Shown: piece by piece, positions 6,960 to 13,014 of the stretch
Layout of the letters: each line of letters starts with the position of its first letter
Numbering within the stretch: position 1 is the first letter of the stretch
Assembly (NCBI GenBank): GCA_964398215.1
Contig: CAYNNP010000191.1
Location: 1-13,014 of the forward strand
Length of the DNA stretch: 13,014 bases
Reading direction: 5' to 3'
Source of the DNA: CAYNNP01 sp964398215
Lineage (GTDB): Bacteria > Planctomycetota > Planctomycetia > Pirellulales > Pirellulaceae
Made by a program: the position numbers and the translations under genes
The notes under the pieces: model-generated
Told to the model about the DNA's origin: nothing
The model's database searches: none
Seen by the model: the letters and a program-made list of their open reading frames with translations, nothing else

Positions 6960-8112
6960 TGGTTTCCTCGATGTCGATCCAGCGTTGCTGGCGATGACTT
7001 TTCAGGATCGCTTCGCAGACAAGAATTTCGTGGTGGCCGTCTTCGAACGATGCGAACGACGCCGGAGCCTGATGATCGCCAGCATCGATGTATTGATAAA
7101 AAGCTTGAAACGAATGCTTGAAAGAATCGTCGTAGCCTTCGTTGTGGCCACCTGGATAACTGGTCGCGCTGTTGGCACTATCTGAAAGCAACGCTGGATC
7201 ACGAGTCAAAATCTCGTTAGCTTGCTCGCGATGCCCGACCCACAGTTCGTTTGGGCGTTCACTGTTCCACGCTAACGCCTGTTTTGAACCAGCGATTTCA
7301 AACTGCAGGCAGTTTTTGCGTCCAGCTGAAACTTGCGAAACCACCAAGCTGCCGCGAGTATTGTCATCAAATTTTAAAAGAATATTTGCACTGTCCTCGG
7401 TAGTGACGTTGAAGGGTTGTGTCTGCGCGGTCGAGTCGTCCTTGCGATTGAACGTCTGGCGTTCACCGGAGGGTTTCTTGCGAACGGGATGGACGATCGA
7501 CAGGTCAGCGCAAACGGCTTTGACTTTTTTCGCAGTCACAAAACTGATCAAGTCCAGCCAGTGCGTTCCGATATCGGCGACCGCCCGTAGTTCACCGCCT
7601 TCCCTGGCATCCAATCGCCAGTTGTAGTCCGTGTCATGCAACAACCAGTCTTGCGTGTAGCTCCCGTGCACATGGAACACGTCTCCCATTTGTCCAGAAC
7701 CAACGCGGTGCTTGGCTTCGATACACAGCGGGTAAAATCGAATGTTGTAGTTGACGGCAGTCACGACACCGGGGTGCTGGGCAGCCAACTGAACTAGTTC
7801 TGCCGACTGGGAAGAATTCATTGCAAGTGGTTTTTCACACAGCACATGTTTCCCCGTTCGGATCGCATCGCGAGCCATTGCGAAGTGGGTTTTGTTTGGT
7901 GTCAGGATATGAACCACATCGACCGATGGATCTTGCAAGACAGATTCGTAGTCTTGGTAGGCTTGCGGCACTCCGTTTTCACTTGCCCAAGCTTTTGATT
8001 TTTCTGGCGACGATCCGAGCGCACCAACAACCTCGACACCGATCCGTCGAAGACCTTCTAGGTGCACCCAGCCCATGAAGCCTGTGCCGACGATTGCTGA
8101 TTTAAGTTTCAT
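6952..8112 (-). CDS. Gfo/Idh/MocA-family NAD(P)-dependent oxidoreductase
   Basis: Predicted dehydrogenase of 386 residues acting on a sugar, inositol or sugar derivative. The N-terminal Rossmann fold carries GTGFMG at 9-14. The family EKP motif is CEKPLAM (92-98), with Lys94 as a probable catalytic residue. The C-terminal domain contains ADIGTHWLDLI (179-189) with Asp180 and His184 in the expected D-x3-H arrangement. Length is typical. There is no twin-arginine signal, unlike many exported planctomycete members of this family, so it should be cytosolic. It is the first of three overlapping catabolic genes and lies 68 bp after the receiver-like gene. The substrate cannot be told from sequence; glucose-, levoglucosan- and inositol-type dehydrogenases are all in this family. 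Confidence 0.93.
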   Translation of the reverse strand: MKLKSAIVGTGFMGWVHLEGLRRIGVEVVGALGSSPEKSKAWASENGVPQAYQDYESVLQDPSVDVVHILTPNKTHFAMARDAIRTGKHVLCEKPLAMNSSQSAELVQLAAQHPGVVTAVNYNIRFYPLCIEAKHRVGSGQMGDVFHVHGSYTQDWLLHDTDYNWRLDAREGGELRAVADIGTHWLDLISFVTAKKVKAVCADLSIVHPVRKKPSGERQTFNRKDDSTAQTQPFNVTTEDSANILLKFDDNTRGSLVVSQVSAGRKNCLQFEIAGSKQALAWNSERPNELWVGHREQANEILTRDPALLSDSANSATSYPGGHNEGYDDSFKHSFQAFYQYIDAGDHQAPASFASFEDGHHEILVCEAILKSHRQQRWIDIEETNA

Positions 8113-8180
8113 GGGTTGCTCTTTTTAAAGTCGTCGTGCGGGCGCGCGTGTGGTCTTTCGCGTTTTTCCTGTCCCTTTCC

Positions 8181-8576
8181 CTATTGGACGAACCGATTGC
8201 AGTTGCGTTGCACGCAGTTCGACCACATTGGTAATTCATGAGGTTGGCTAAGGTAGCTGGTGATGCCCAATTCCATCAGCGCGAGTTGATTCACAAGCGA
8301 TAGATCTTGGATAGCGACGAACTGCAGAGCAAGTGGCGACGTCCGTTTGGCGGAAATCACCAATCGTAAACAGTCGTCAAACTCGTTGGATTCAAAAGCC
8401 CATAAAATGACAGTTGGTTCCGCAGGCAAGAGTTGTCTTTTTACTTGCGCGGGTTCGGGAAACGTCAGGTCGAGGGCAAATGGGGCTGGGCAAGACGCCG
8501 GAGCGAAACATTTAACGATTGGGATCCAGCGTTTACTTGTTCCCGATACGATCCAGTGAAGGCATGCTTGGTTCAT
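8181..8576 (-). CDS. Small receiver-like (pseudo-response-regulator) protein
   Basis: A protein of 131 residues not firmly recognised. Residues about 54-128 look like the second half of a response-regulator receiver domain: a beta strand PTVILWAF (54-61), a second strand LQFVAI (84-89), then LMELGITSYLSQPHELP (100-116), which resembles the alpha4-beta5-alpha5 end of a receiver. Where an active receiver has Asp there is Trp59 or its neighbours, and where it has Lys before Pro there is Gln111. If the fold is right, it cannot be phosphorylated in the usual way. Its ATG overlaps the stop of the regulator gene as ATGA, so the two are probably co-translated and may work together. No DNA-binding domain or membrane segment is visible. 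The gene is real judging by the overlap; the fold is a weaker inference. Confidence 0.65.
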   Translation of the reverse strand: MNQACLHWIVSGTSKRWIPIVKCFAPASCPAPFALDLTFPEPAQVKRQLLPAEPTVILWAFESNEFDDCLRLVISAKRTSPLALQFVAIQDLSLVNQLALMELGITSYLSQPHELPMWSNCVQRNCNRFVQ

Positions 8577-9964
8577 TCGCTCGCGCCTTCTGAGCCGTCA
8601 TCTAGCTTTCGCAGCAAGCGTGCTCGACTGATACCCAGACGCCTGGCGGCTTCGGCGCGATTGCCGTCTGTTGCTTCGAGCGCTTTGTTGATCAAGCTCA
8701 TTTCATACTGTTTGGTCGCCTGGTCCAATGAGACACTCAGCTCAGTGCTCTTGCTGGGGTCGACAACGTGGTACGAACGAATCGCGAGCGGCAAATTTTC
8801 CTTGCTGATCGATGGGGTTCGGGCCGCACCGACCGCGTGACGCATGGCTTCGTCCAATTCTTCAAAATTTCGGGGCCATGGATAAACGATCATGGCGTCC
8901 AACGCCGCGCGGCTAATTCGCTCTGCGGGTCCTTCGCCTGCCGCGTGCCTTGAATCGACCATGGCAGCCGCCAGAACTGGTATGTCGACTACTCGCGTAC
9001 TGAGCGGCGCGATCTGCACCGTGAAAGCACTTAGGAAATCGACCAATCGCGGTAGCAAACTCGAACGCTGCTGGTCGATTGGCCCCATCGCGTCCGGACT
9101 GTCACTCTCTAGCGATTCATCCAACTCGACGGGACTCGGGCCGCACAGTCCCAGCATCCGCAATCGTCCGGAAAACGTTGTAAGCAATTCGGCCAAGCGT
9201 TGACCGGCTTCGACAGGCATCTCATCAAGGCCTCGCACAAGCACCGTTGCGCGAGCCGTCTGCGCTGTGGCCAAGTGGTTGACGGAAGCTGCCATGGTTG
9301 CATCCAAAAGCTCCGCGTCCATCAAAGGACCTTCTACGACCGAAAGCGGTTCATCCGGTGCGGAACGCGCGTGAATCTGCCGCGCGATCGATTCCGATCC
9401 ACAACCTTCGGGACCAAAGAATCCAATGTGCGTGCGCGTCGAGGCGGCAACGTGCAATCGTGATCTTAGACGCCTAGCGTCACGAGACGATCCTGCGGTC
9501 GCAATCGTTGCAACGGCAGCATGTCGACTTCGCCAACCGTCCAACTGTTGCCGGATCGCTTGAGCAGTTGTGATTACAGATTCGATTTGCTGGTCGTCAA
9601 AGTCGCCAGCAAAAGCGAACGTCGCAGCGTTTGGTGTCTTTCCTACACGAACGAACCGAACATCTTGCGTCAAGATCTTCCGGCCATCAATCGGTGGAGG
9701 CTGGACGCGCAATCGAGCCGTGCCACGTTCGGTAAAACCTGGCGGTGGCGAAAGCGAAGCTGCGACAAAGTCCAATGGGTCGTCTGATATCGGCGCACCC
9801 GCGACGCTGCGGCGGTTGACCAATTGTTCTGCTTCGATGCCCAACCAGCGCGAAACGGCAGCTGACAAGTAGATCAGTTTTCCTTGAGGACTGATCACCC
9901 AAACAGCAGACTCTGACGCATCTAAAAGACGCGCCAGAGTTCGTATTTTTGTTCCAGATGCCAT
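8573..9964 (-). CDS. Degenerate sigma-54-activator-like regulator: PAS, AAA+-like and Fis-type HTH
   Basis: Predicted transcription regulator of 463 residues. Residues about 8-60 look like a PAS sensor domain (SAVWVISPQGKLIYLSAAVSRWLG). Residues about 160-395 align with the AAA+ domain of sigma-54 enhancer-binding proteins: a Walker A-like GPEGCGSES at 184-192, Walker B-like VLVRGLDEMP at 241-250, a segment like the activator's DLYYRL region at 302-336 (ending RVVDIPVLAAAMV), and YPWPRNFEELDEAM at 361-374. The domain is damaged as an ATPase: Ser190 replaces the Walker A lysine, the GAFTGA loop that contacts sigma-54 is absent, and Glu368 replaces the sensor II arginine of the usual NVREL. The C-terminal Fis-type helix-turn-helix (about 418-455, NRAEAARRLGISRARL) looks intact. 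It probably binds DNA but does not activate sigma-54 polymerase. It is the first gene of the minus-strand unit. Confidence 0.85.
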   Translation of the reverse strand: MASGTKIRTLARLLDASESAVWVISPQGKLIYLSAAVSRWLGIEAEQLVNRRSVAGAPISDDPLDFVAASLSPPPGFTERGTARLRVQPPPIDGRKILTQDVRFVRVGKTPNAATFAFAGDFDDQQIESVITTAQAIRQQLDGWRSRHAAVATIATAGSSRDARRLRSRLHVAASTRTHIGFFGPEGCGSESIARQIHARSAPDEPLSVVEGPLMDAELLDATMAASVNHLATAQTARATVLVRGLDEMPVEAGQRLAELLTTFSGRLRMLGLCGPSPVELDESLESDSPDAMGPIDQQRSSLLPRLVDFLSAFTVQIAPLSTRVVDIPVLAAAMVDSRHAAGEGPAERISRAALDAMIVYPWPRNFEELDEAMRHAVGAARTPSISKENLPLAIRSYHVVDPSKSTELSVSLDQATKQYEMSLINKALEATDGNRAEAARRLGISRARLLRKLDDGSEGASE

Positions 9965-9978
9965 GTGGGTTTTTTAGG

Positions 9979-9998
9979 GCAGTGAACATTGTCACTGC
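9979..9998. promoter_or_regulatory. Perfect inverted repeat just upstream of the regulator start
   Basis: GCAGTGA (9979-9985) and TCACTGC (9992-9998) pair perfectly around ACATTG. It ends 14 bp upstream of the regulator's ATG. No T tract follows on either strand. It could be an operator or a 5'-leader hairpin controlling translation of the regulator. Confidence 0.5.
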
Positions 9999-10006
9999 AG
10001 TTCATT

Positions 10007-10044
10007 GTTGTGATAGATAGGTAAGTTGCCCGCCAAATCACAAC
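10007..10044. promoter_or_regulatory. Second inverted repeat in the regulator's upstream region
   Basis: GTTGTGAT (10007-10014) and ATCACAAC (10037-10044) are perfect 8-bp inverted repeats 22 bp apart, about two helical turns from half-site to half-site. They lie between the regulator gene and the small secreted protein gene. The arrangement suits a dimeric DNA-binding protein such as a Fis-type regulator; binding is inference. Confidence 0.4.
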
Positions 10045-10053
10045 TAGAAGATC

Positions 10054-10374
10054 CTAGAACACGTCCAGCATGAAATGGTGGCCTTTGTGATAACGGCGAC
10101 CAGTTGGGTACGGGTTGTACCAACGCTTGTTGTAGACCGGAATTCGCATTTCCGATGGGTAACGATGGTACAGGCTATCCGAGCTCTTGAAGTACTCTTG
10201 TCCCCAAAAATTCTGAGGATAGTACACATACGGATAATGGTAGAATCGATTCCAATCGCGGGTGCTGGCTTGGCCACCCCACGTTTGTCCATACGCCCGC
10301 TGGTCGGCGGACGCTGTATCGGCAACGGCAAATCCGCACACAAGAACGGCTGCAATGAGTAAGTGACGCAACAT
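10054..10374 (-). CDS. Small secreted Tyr/Trp-rich protein of unknown function
   Basis: A protein of 106 residues with a clear signal peptide (MLRHLLIAAVLVCGFAVADT, likely cleaved after ASA at residue 23). The mature part of 83 residues has 13 Tyr and 4 Trp, with motifs such as DWNRFYHYPYVYYPQNF, LYHRYPSEM and the ending GRRYHKGHHFMLDVF. It has no cysteine in the mature part, no membrane anchor and no domain I can name. It resembles short exported proteins seen in Pirellulaceae, but that is recollection and not a match I can show. The ATG at 10374 is chosen because AGGGGGG (10384-10390) lies 9 nt upstream and the signal begins here; the same frame opens upstream to 10524 without a ribosome binding site. 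An envelope or surface role is a guess. Confidence 0.8.
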   Translation of the reverse strand: MLRHLLIAAVLVCGFAVADTASADQRAYGQTWGGQASTRDWNRFYHYPYVYYPQNFWGQEYFKSSDSLYHRYPSEMRIPVYNKRWYNPYPTGRRYHKGHHFMLDVF

Positions 10375-10383
10375 AATTCGCTT

Positions 10384-10390
10384 CCCCCCT
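10384..10390 (-). promoter_or_regulatory. Strong ribosome binding site of the small secreted protein
   Basis: On the minus strand AGGGGGG lies 9 nt before the ATG at 10374. It decides the start against a much longer upstream extension of the same frame. Confidence 0.7.
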
Positions 10391-10606
10391 AAGAAAAGCA
10401 TCCGTAACGTGGGTCGCTGGCACGGGCGTGATTTAACGGATCGGAGCCAAATTTTGCGGATTCGCGATCCCCTGCATGCCAGCAAAATCGCGTTTGTTGT
10501 CCAATCTACCAGCAGTATCGGCATATTCGGGACGATTGGTTGAGTCGTTCAGGAACGGATTTATTGGAGAAAACCGCAGTTGCTGTCACTTAGTCCAAGA
10601 AGCGAC

Positions 10607-10636
10607 TTCTCACCGAGGCCGCTTGGCACCTATGAT
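10607..10636 (+). promoter_or_regulatory. Candidate sigma-70-type promoter for the CPFC protein gene
   Basis: TTCTCA (4 of 6 to the -35 consensus) and TATGAT (5 of 6 to the -10 consensus) are separated by 18 bp. Transcription from here would start near 10643 and give a leader of about 40 nt before the ATG at 10682. Confidence 0.4.
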
Positions 10637-10681
10637 TAGAGATATCTAAACCCCAGAAATCCCCCAATCACCACCCCAAAC

Positions 10682-12058
10682 ATGTTGAACAGATTCCTGC
10701 TTTTGGCAGCTCTGCTAGCTGTCGGTGTACCATCACAATTGCTTGCGTGCCCATTTTGTAATGCTGTCGCGCAAACATTGCGTCAAGAAATGTCCGCCAT
10801 GGATGCGGTTGTCATTGCCGTGGCCCTGGAAAGTGATGCAACCAGAAACAAAGAGACCGGCGAAGTGGCCATGAAAGTACAGCAAGTACTGAAAGGTGGC
10901 GACTACGTTTCGGTGGACCAAAAAGTCATCGCTGTTTATTACGGCGAAGTCAAAGCTGGCCGAGTATTTTTGCTGCAAGGTGTCGATCCGCCAAAGTTGC
11001 AGTGGTCGTGCTTGCCACTTTCAAAGCGTGCTCAGAAATACGTTTCGGATCTCACGAAAGTTGCCGACGATCCGCTCGAGCGTCTCCGCTTTTACCAAGA
11101 CTATTTGCAAGACAGCGAATCAATGCTGGCCCGTGACGCATACGATGAATTCGCAGTAGCACCCTACGACGCCGTGCAAAAGCTTGGGCCAGAAATGGAC
11201 CACGACCAATTGGTCAAGTGGATTTCAGATCCAGAAATGTCAACCGACCGAAAACGCTTGTACCTCACAATGCTAGGCGTGTGTGGCAAAGACAGCGATT
11301 TGAAAATGCTGGAGTCGATGCTGCGGAGTACAAAGAAAAGTACTCGCGGCGGATTGGACGCTTTGATCGCTTGCTATCTGACGCTTGCCAAAGATCCAGG
11401 GTTGAAGGTGATCGATGAACTGTTCTTGGAAAACAAGAAAGCACCGTATGCGGAAACCTATGCGGGGATCATGGCGATTCGATTCCATGGTACCGAAGGC
11501 GATGTGATTCCACGTAGCGCGTTAGTTGAATCCCTGCACTACGTGCTCGATCGACCCGACTTGGCCGACCTGGTTATTCCCGACTTGGCCCGTTGGAAGG
11601 ATTGGAGCCAGATCGATCGGCTGGTCAAGCTATTTGCGGATGCCGAAGCGGACAACAACTGGGTACGTGTTCCGGTGGTCAACTATCTTCGAGCCTGCCC
11701 GTTGCCAAAAGCGAAAGAAGCACTTGAGAAGCTAGAGAAGATTGATCCCGAAAGTGTTCGTCGCGCCAATACGTTCTTTTCGATACCGGTTCCAGCCAAG
11801 GAAACTGACAGCAGCACATCGGCATTGCCATCGTCGGATCATACGGATGTCGCGGCAGCCGGGACGATTGGCAAAGCTGGCGACCTGACAGCGTCTGCCG
11901 CAGTTTTTGGCGAACCAATCAATTCGGCCAACAAAACAATGAACCCTTGGCGAATGGTTTACGTATTGGTGCTTGGGATTGCGACGATCGTGATTGCTCA
12001 GGTGTTGCTGATTACTGGCGGCTCCTACAAGAAAGCAGTCGTGACCGAATCCGCTTGA
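10682..12058 (+). CDS. Exported, C-terminally membrane-anchored protein with CPFC motif
   Basis: A protein of 458 residues of unknown function. Residues 1-22 are a signal peptide ending LLACPFC, with Cys23 and Cys26 in a CxxC right at the mature N terminus. Residues about 38-112 look like a small beta-rich domain (MDAVVIAVALES, MKVQQVLKGG, VFLLQG). Residues about 150-370 are helical with charged repeats suggestive of HEAT-like structure. A Ser/Thr/Ala-rich linker (about 375-418) leads to one membrane segment (about 424-446) and a short basic tail. Most of the protein should face outside the cytoplasm. The CxxC could bind metal or heme or be redox-active, or Cys23 could be a lipidation site, though the residues before it do not make a good lipobox. 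The ATG has no Shine-Dalgarno sequence: the leader before it is C/A-rich. Confidence 0.85.
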   Translation: MLNRFLLLAALLAVGVPSQLLACPFCNAVAQTLRQEMSAMDAVVIAVALESDATRNKETGEVAMKVQQVLKGGDYVSVDQKVIAVYYGEVKAGRVFLLQGVDPPKLQWSCLPLSKRAQKYVSDLTKVADDPLERLRFYQDYLQDSESMLARDAYDEFAVAPYDAVQKLGPEMDHDQLVKWISDPEMSTDRKRLYLTMLGVCGKDSDLKMLESMLRSTKKSTRGGLDALIACYLTLAKDPGLKVIDELFLENKKAPYAETYAGIMAIRFHGTEGDVIPRSALVESLHYVLDRPDLADLVIPDLARWKDWSQIDRLVKLFADAEADNNWVRVPVVNYLRACPLPKAKEALEKLEKIDPESVRRANTFFSIPVPAKETDSSTSALPSSDHTDVAAAGTIGKAGDLTASAAVFGEPINSANKTMNPWRMVYVLVLGIATIVIAQVLLITGGSYKKAVVTESA

Positions 12059-12104
12059 GAGCTTGTGCTCAGTGCGGTAGCTACCCCGATTGTCGCGTGT
12101 TAGC

Positions 12105-12110
12105 TAAAAT
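12105..12110 (+). promoter_or_regulatory. Possible -10 element upstream of the DUF3299 gene
   Basis: TAAAAT matches the -10 consensus at 5 of 6 positions, about 73 bp before the ATG at 12183. No -35 element is recognisable at normal spacing, so this is weak. Confidence 0.22.
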
Positions 12111-12131
12111 ATCACGCTCACCTGCCATCAG

Positions 12132-12154
12132 CGGACGCTTCTAGCGAACGTCCG
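12132..12154 (+). other. Hairpin in the leader of the DUF3299 gene
   Basis: CGGACG (12132-12137) and CGTCCG (12149-12154) are a perfect 6-bp inverted repeat, with an alternative inner pairing CGCT/AGCG. Only TTT follows. It could be a weak terminator for the CPFC gene or a leader hairpin of the downstream gene. The 10-mer GCGGACGCTT at its left arm recurs exactly at 12937-12946. Confidence 0.35.
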
Positions 12155-12182
12155 TTTCCGAGACCCGCCGAAAACAAAAACG

Positions 12183-12860
12183 ATGTCTGCCCATCCTCAG
12201 TTTTCCACTAGTGATGATCTTGATTTTCCGTACCGAGCGATCAGCCGTGCTGCGATTGCGTCGGTATTGTTTGCTCTCGCCGGAGCAATAGGGTTCTTTC
12301 CAGGACTCGAAGTGGTATTAGTTTTGGGAATACTTGGGATTGTCGCGGGGTTTGTTGCCTTGAGTACGATCAAGCGATTTCCCAACGAGTACGGTGGCCG
12401 TGAATTGGCAATGCTGGGCCTTGTCGGGTCACTGGTAGTTTTTGGCGGTGGCATCGCAATGCACACCTACATCTATTTCACGGAAGTCCCCGACGGTTAT
12501 GAAAGAGTGGATTTTGCGAAACTCCAGCAGACGAATGAAAACCTTCCGGACAGGCCAACGCCCTATTCCGTTGAAGTGGATGGCAAAGACGTTTTCATCA
12601 AGGGCTACGTGCATCCATCGTCGGGCGGCGGAATCTTAAAGCGATTCATCTTGGTTCCCGATCTCGGCACCTGTTGCTTTGGTGGACAACCGCGCAGCAG
12701 CGACATGATTGACGTCAACACGCATGGTGATGTAGCCGTCACCGGTGGATGGGGAAAAAAGAAGCTAGCTGGTCAGTTCACACTGAACAAATCGCCTGGA
12801 GCGATGAAAGGATTTGATAACCAAATCTTTTACGAGCTAAGCGTCGACATCGCCAAGTAG
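12183..12860 (+). CDS. Membrane protein with C-terminal DUF3299-like domain
   Basis: A protein of 225 residues. Residues about 20-98 hold two hydrophobic regions (23-61 and 75-98) with a short basic loop between them (STIKRFPNEYGGRELAM), resembling DUF4190-type membrane modules. Residues about 126-222 resemble DUF3299: VEVDGKDVFIKGYVHP, then FILVPDLGTCCFGGQPRSSDMIDV, with the pattern of a beta-strand core followed by a cysteine-containing loop (Cys164, Cys165). The C-terminal part probably faces the periplasm. DUF3299 proteins have no established function; in other bacteria they are small exported proteins, sometimes near transport or metal genes. It follows the CPFC gene by 124 bp in the same direction, so the two may be expressed together. 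No clear Shine-Dalgarno sequence precedes the ATG. Confidence 0.82.
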   Translation: MSAHPQFSTSDDLDFPYRAISRAAIASVLFALAGAIGFFPGLEVVLVLGILGIVAGFVALSTIKRFPNEYGGRELAMLGLVGSLVVFGGGIAMHTYIYFTEVPDGYERVDFAKLQQTNENLPDRPTPYSVEVDGKDVFIKGYVHPSSGGGILKRFILVPDLGTCCFGGQPRSSDMIDVNTHGDVAVTGGWGKKKLAGQFTLNKSPGAMKGFDNQIFYELSVDIAK

Positions 12861-12900
12861 CAACGCAATTCACGTCATGCATTTGGTTTTTGGTAACCCG

Positions 12901-12949
12901 AAGCGTCAGCGAGGGACCGAATCAAGATTGTCCATCGCGGACGCTTTTT
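12901..12949 (+). terminator. Long imperfect hairpin with T tract after the DUF3299 gene
   Basis: AAGCGTC (12901-12907) pairs with GACGCTT (12940-12946), GCGA (12909-12912) with TCGC (12935-12938), and GGAC (12914-12917) with GTCC (12930-12933), with single mismatches between blocks. TTTTT (12945-12949) follows, partly inside the stem. It lies 40 bp after the stop codon and fits an intrinsic terminator. The rest of the tail to 13014 shows no gene. Confidence 0.6.
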
Positions 12950-13014
12950 GAAGTTGCGTTTTTGAGGTAGGCCGGACCGAGCAAACGCTGCAATTGCCGG
13001 AACTTCGGACGCAA

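Larger units (their letters stand above)
10375..10681. promoter_or_regulatory. Divergent intergenic region
   Basis: These 307 bp separate a minus-strand gene from a plus-strand gene and should hold promoters for both. For the plus strand, TTCTCA (10607-10612) and TATGAT (10631-10636) stand 18 bp apart. GGATCG (10438-10443) and CGATCC (10465-10470) are a 6-bp inverted repeat on the side of the minus-strand gene. I see no coding sequence or RNA gene in it. Confidence 0.5.

Noticed and set aside
10375..10524. Longer N terminus for the small secreted protein starting at 10524
   Set aside because: It would bury the signal peptide behind 50 residues. AGGGGGG precedes the ATG at 10374.

Overview
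The window looks like chromosomal DNA from a planctomycete, most likely a Rhodopirellula-like member of the Pirellulaceae. This is inferred from gene content: an exported leucine-rich-repeat/PQQ-propeller protein, a tiny histone-H1-like Lys/Ala protein, a DUF3299-type membrane protein, short secreted proteins without known function, and many starts without a clear Shine-Dalgarno sequence. No rRNA, tRNA, CRISPR array, insertion sequence or phage gene is visible. Eleven genes are supported.

Left part, plus strand (1-3900): an exported LRR + PQQ beta-propeller protein; a site-2-type intramembrane metalloprotease (HELGH and LDG motifs); a 496-bp gene-free, A/T-tract-rich stretch; then an 84-residue Lys/Ala/Thr DNA-binding-type protein with a GTG start, a 27-bp tandem repeat and a very clean intrinsic terminator.

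Middle, minus strand (3941-10374), read right to left: a small secreted Tyr/Trp-rich protein; a regulator built like a sigma-54 enhancer-binding protein (PAS, AAA+, Fis-type helix-turn-helix) whose ATPase has lost key residues; a small protein resembling a response-regulator receiver domain without its phosphorylation residues; a Gfo/Idh/MocA oxidoreductase; a ROK-family sugar kinase; deoxyribose-phosphate aldolase (deoC); and, after a 185-bp gap, an Mrp/ApbC-type Fe-S carrier ATPase. The regulator and receiver-like genes overlap by 4 bp, the oxidoreductase and kinase by 8 bp, and the kinase and deoC by 4 bp, with 68 bp between the two overlapping blocks. The five genes from 9964 down to 5221 therefore look like one transcription unit joining an unusual regulatory pair to carbohydrate catabolism (oxidise, phosphorylate, cleave). 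The sugar substrate cannot be read from the sequence.

Right part, plus strand (10682-13014): an exported, C-terminally anchored protein with a CPFC motif and a probable helical-repeat middle, then a two-segment membrane protein with a C-terminal DUF3299-like domain. The window ends in a non-coding tail with a long imperfect hairpin followed by a T tract; it may be a terminator and may belong to a dispersed repeat family.

The most interesting items are the apparently ATPase-dead, GAFTGA-less enhancer-binding-protein homologue, its pseudo-receiver partner, and the two perfect inverted repeats directly upstream of them.
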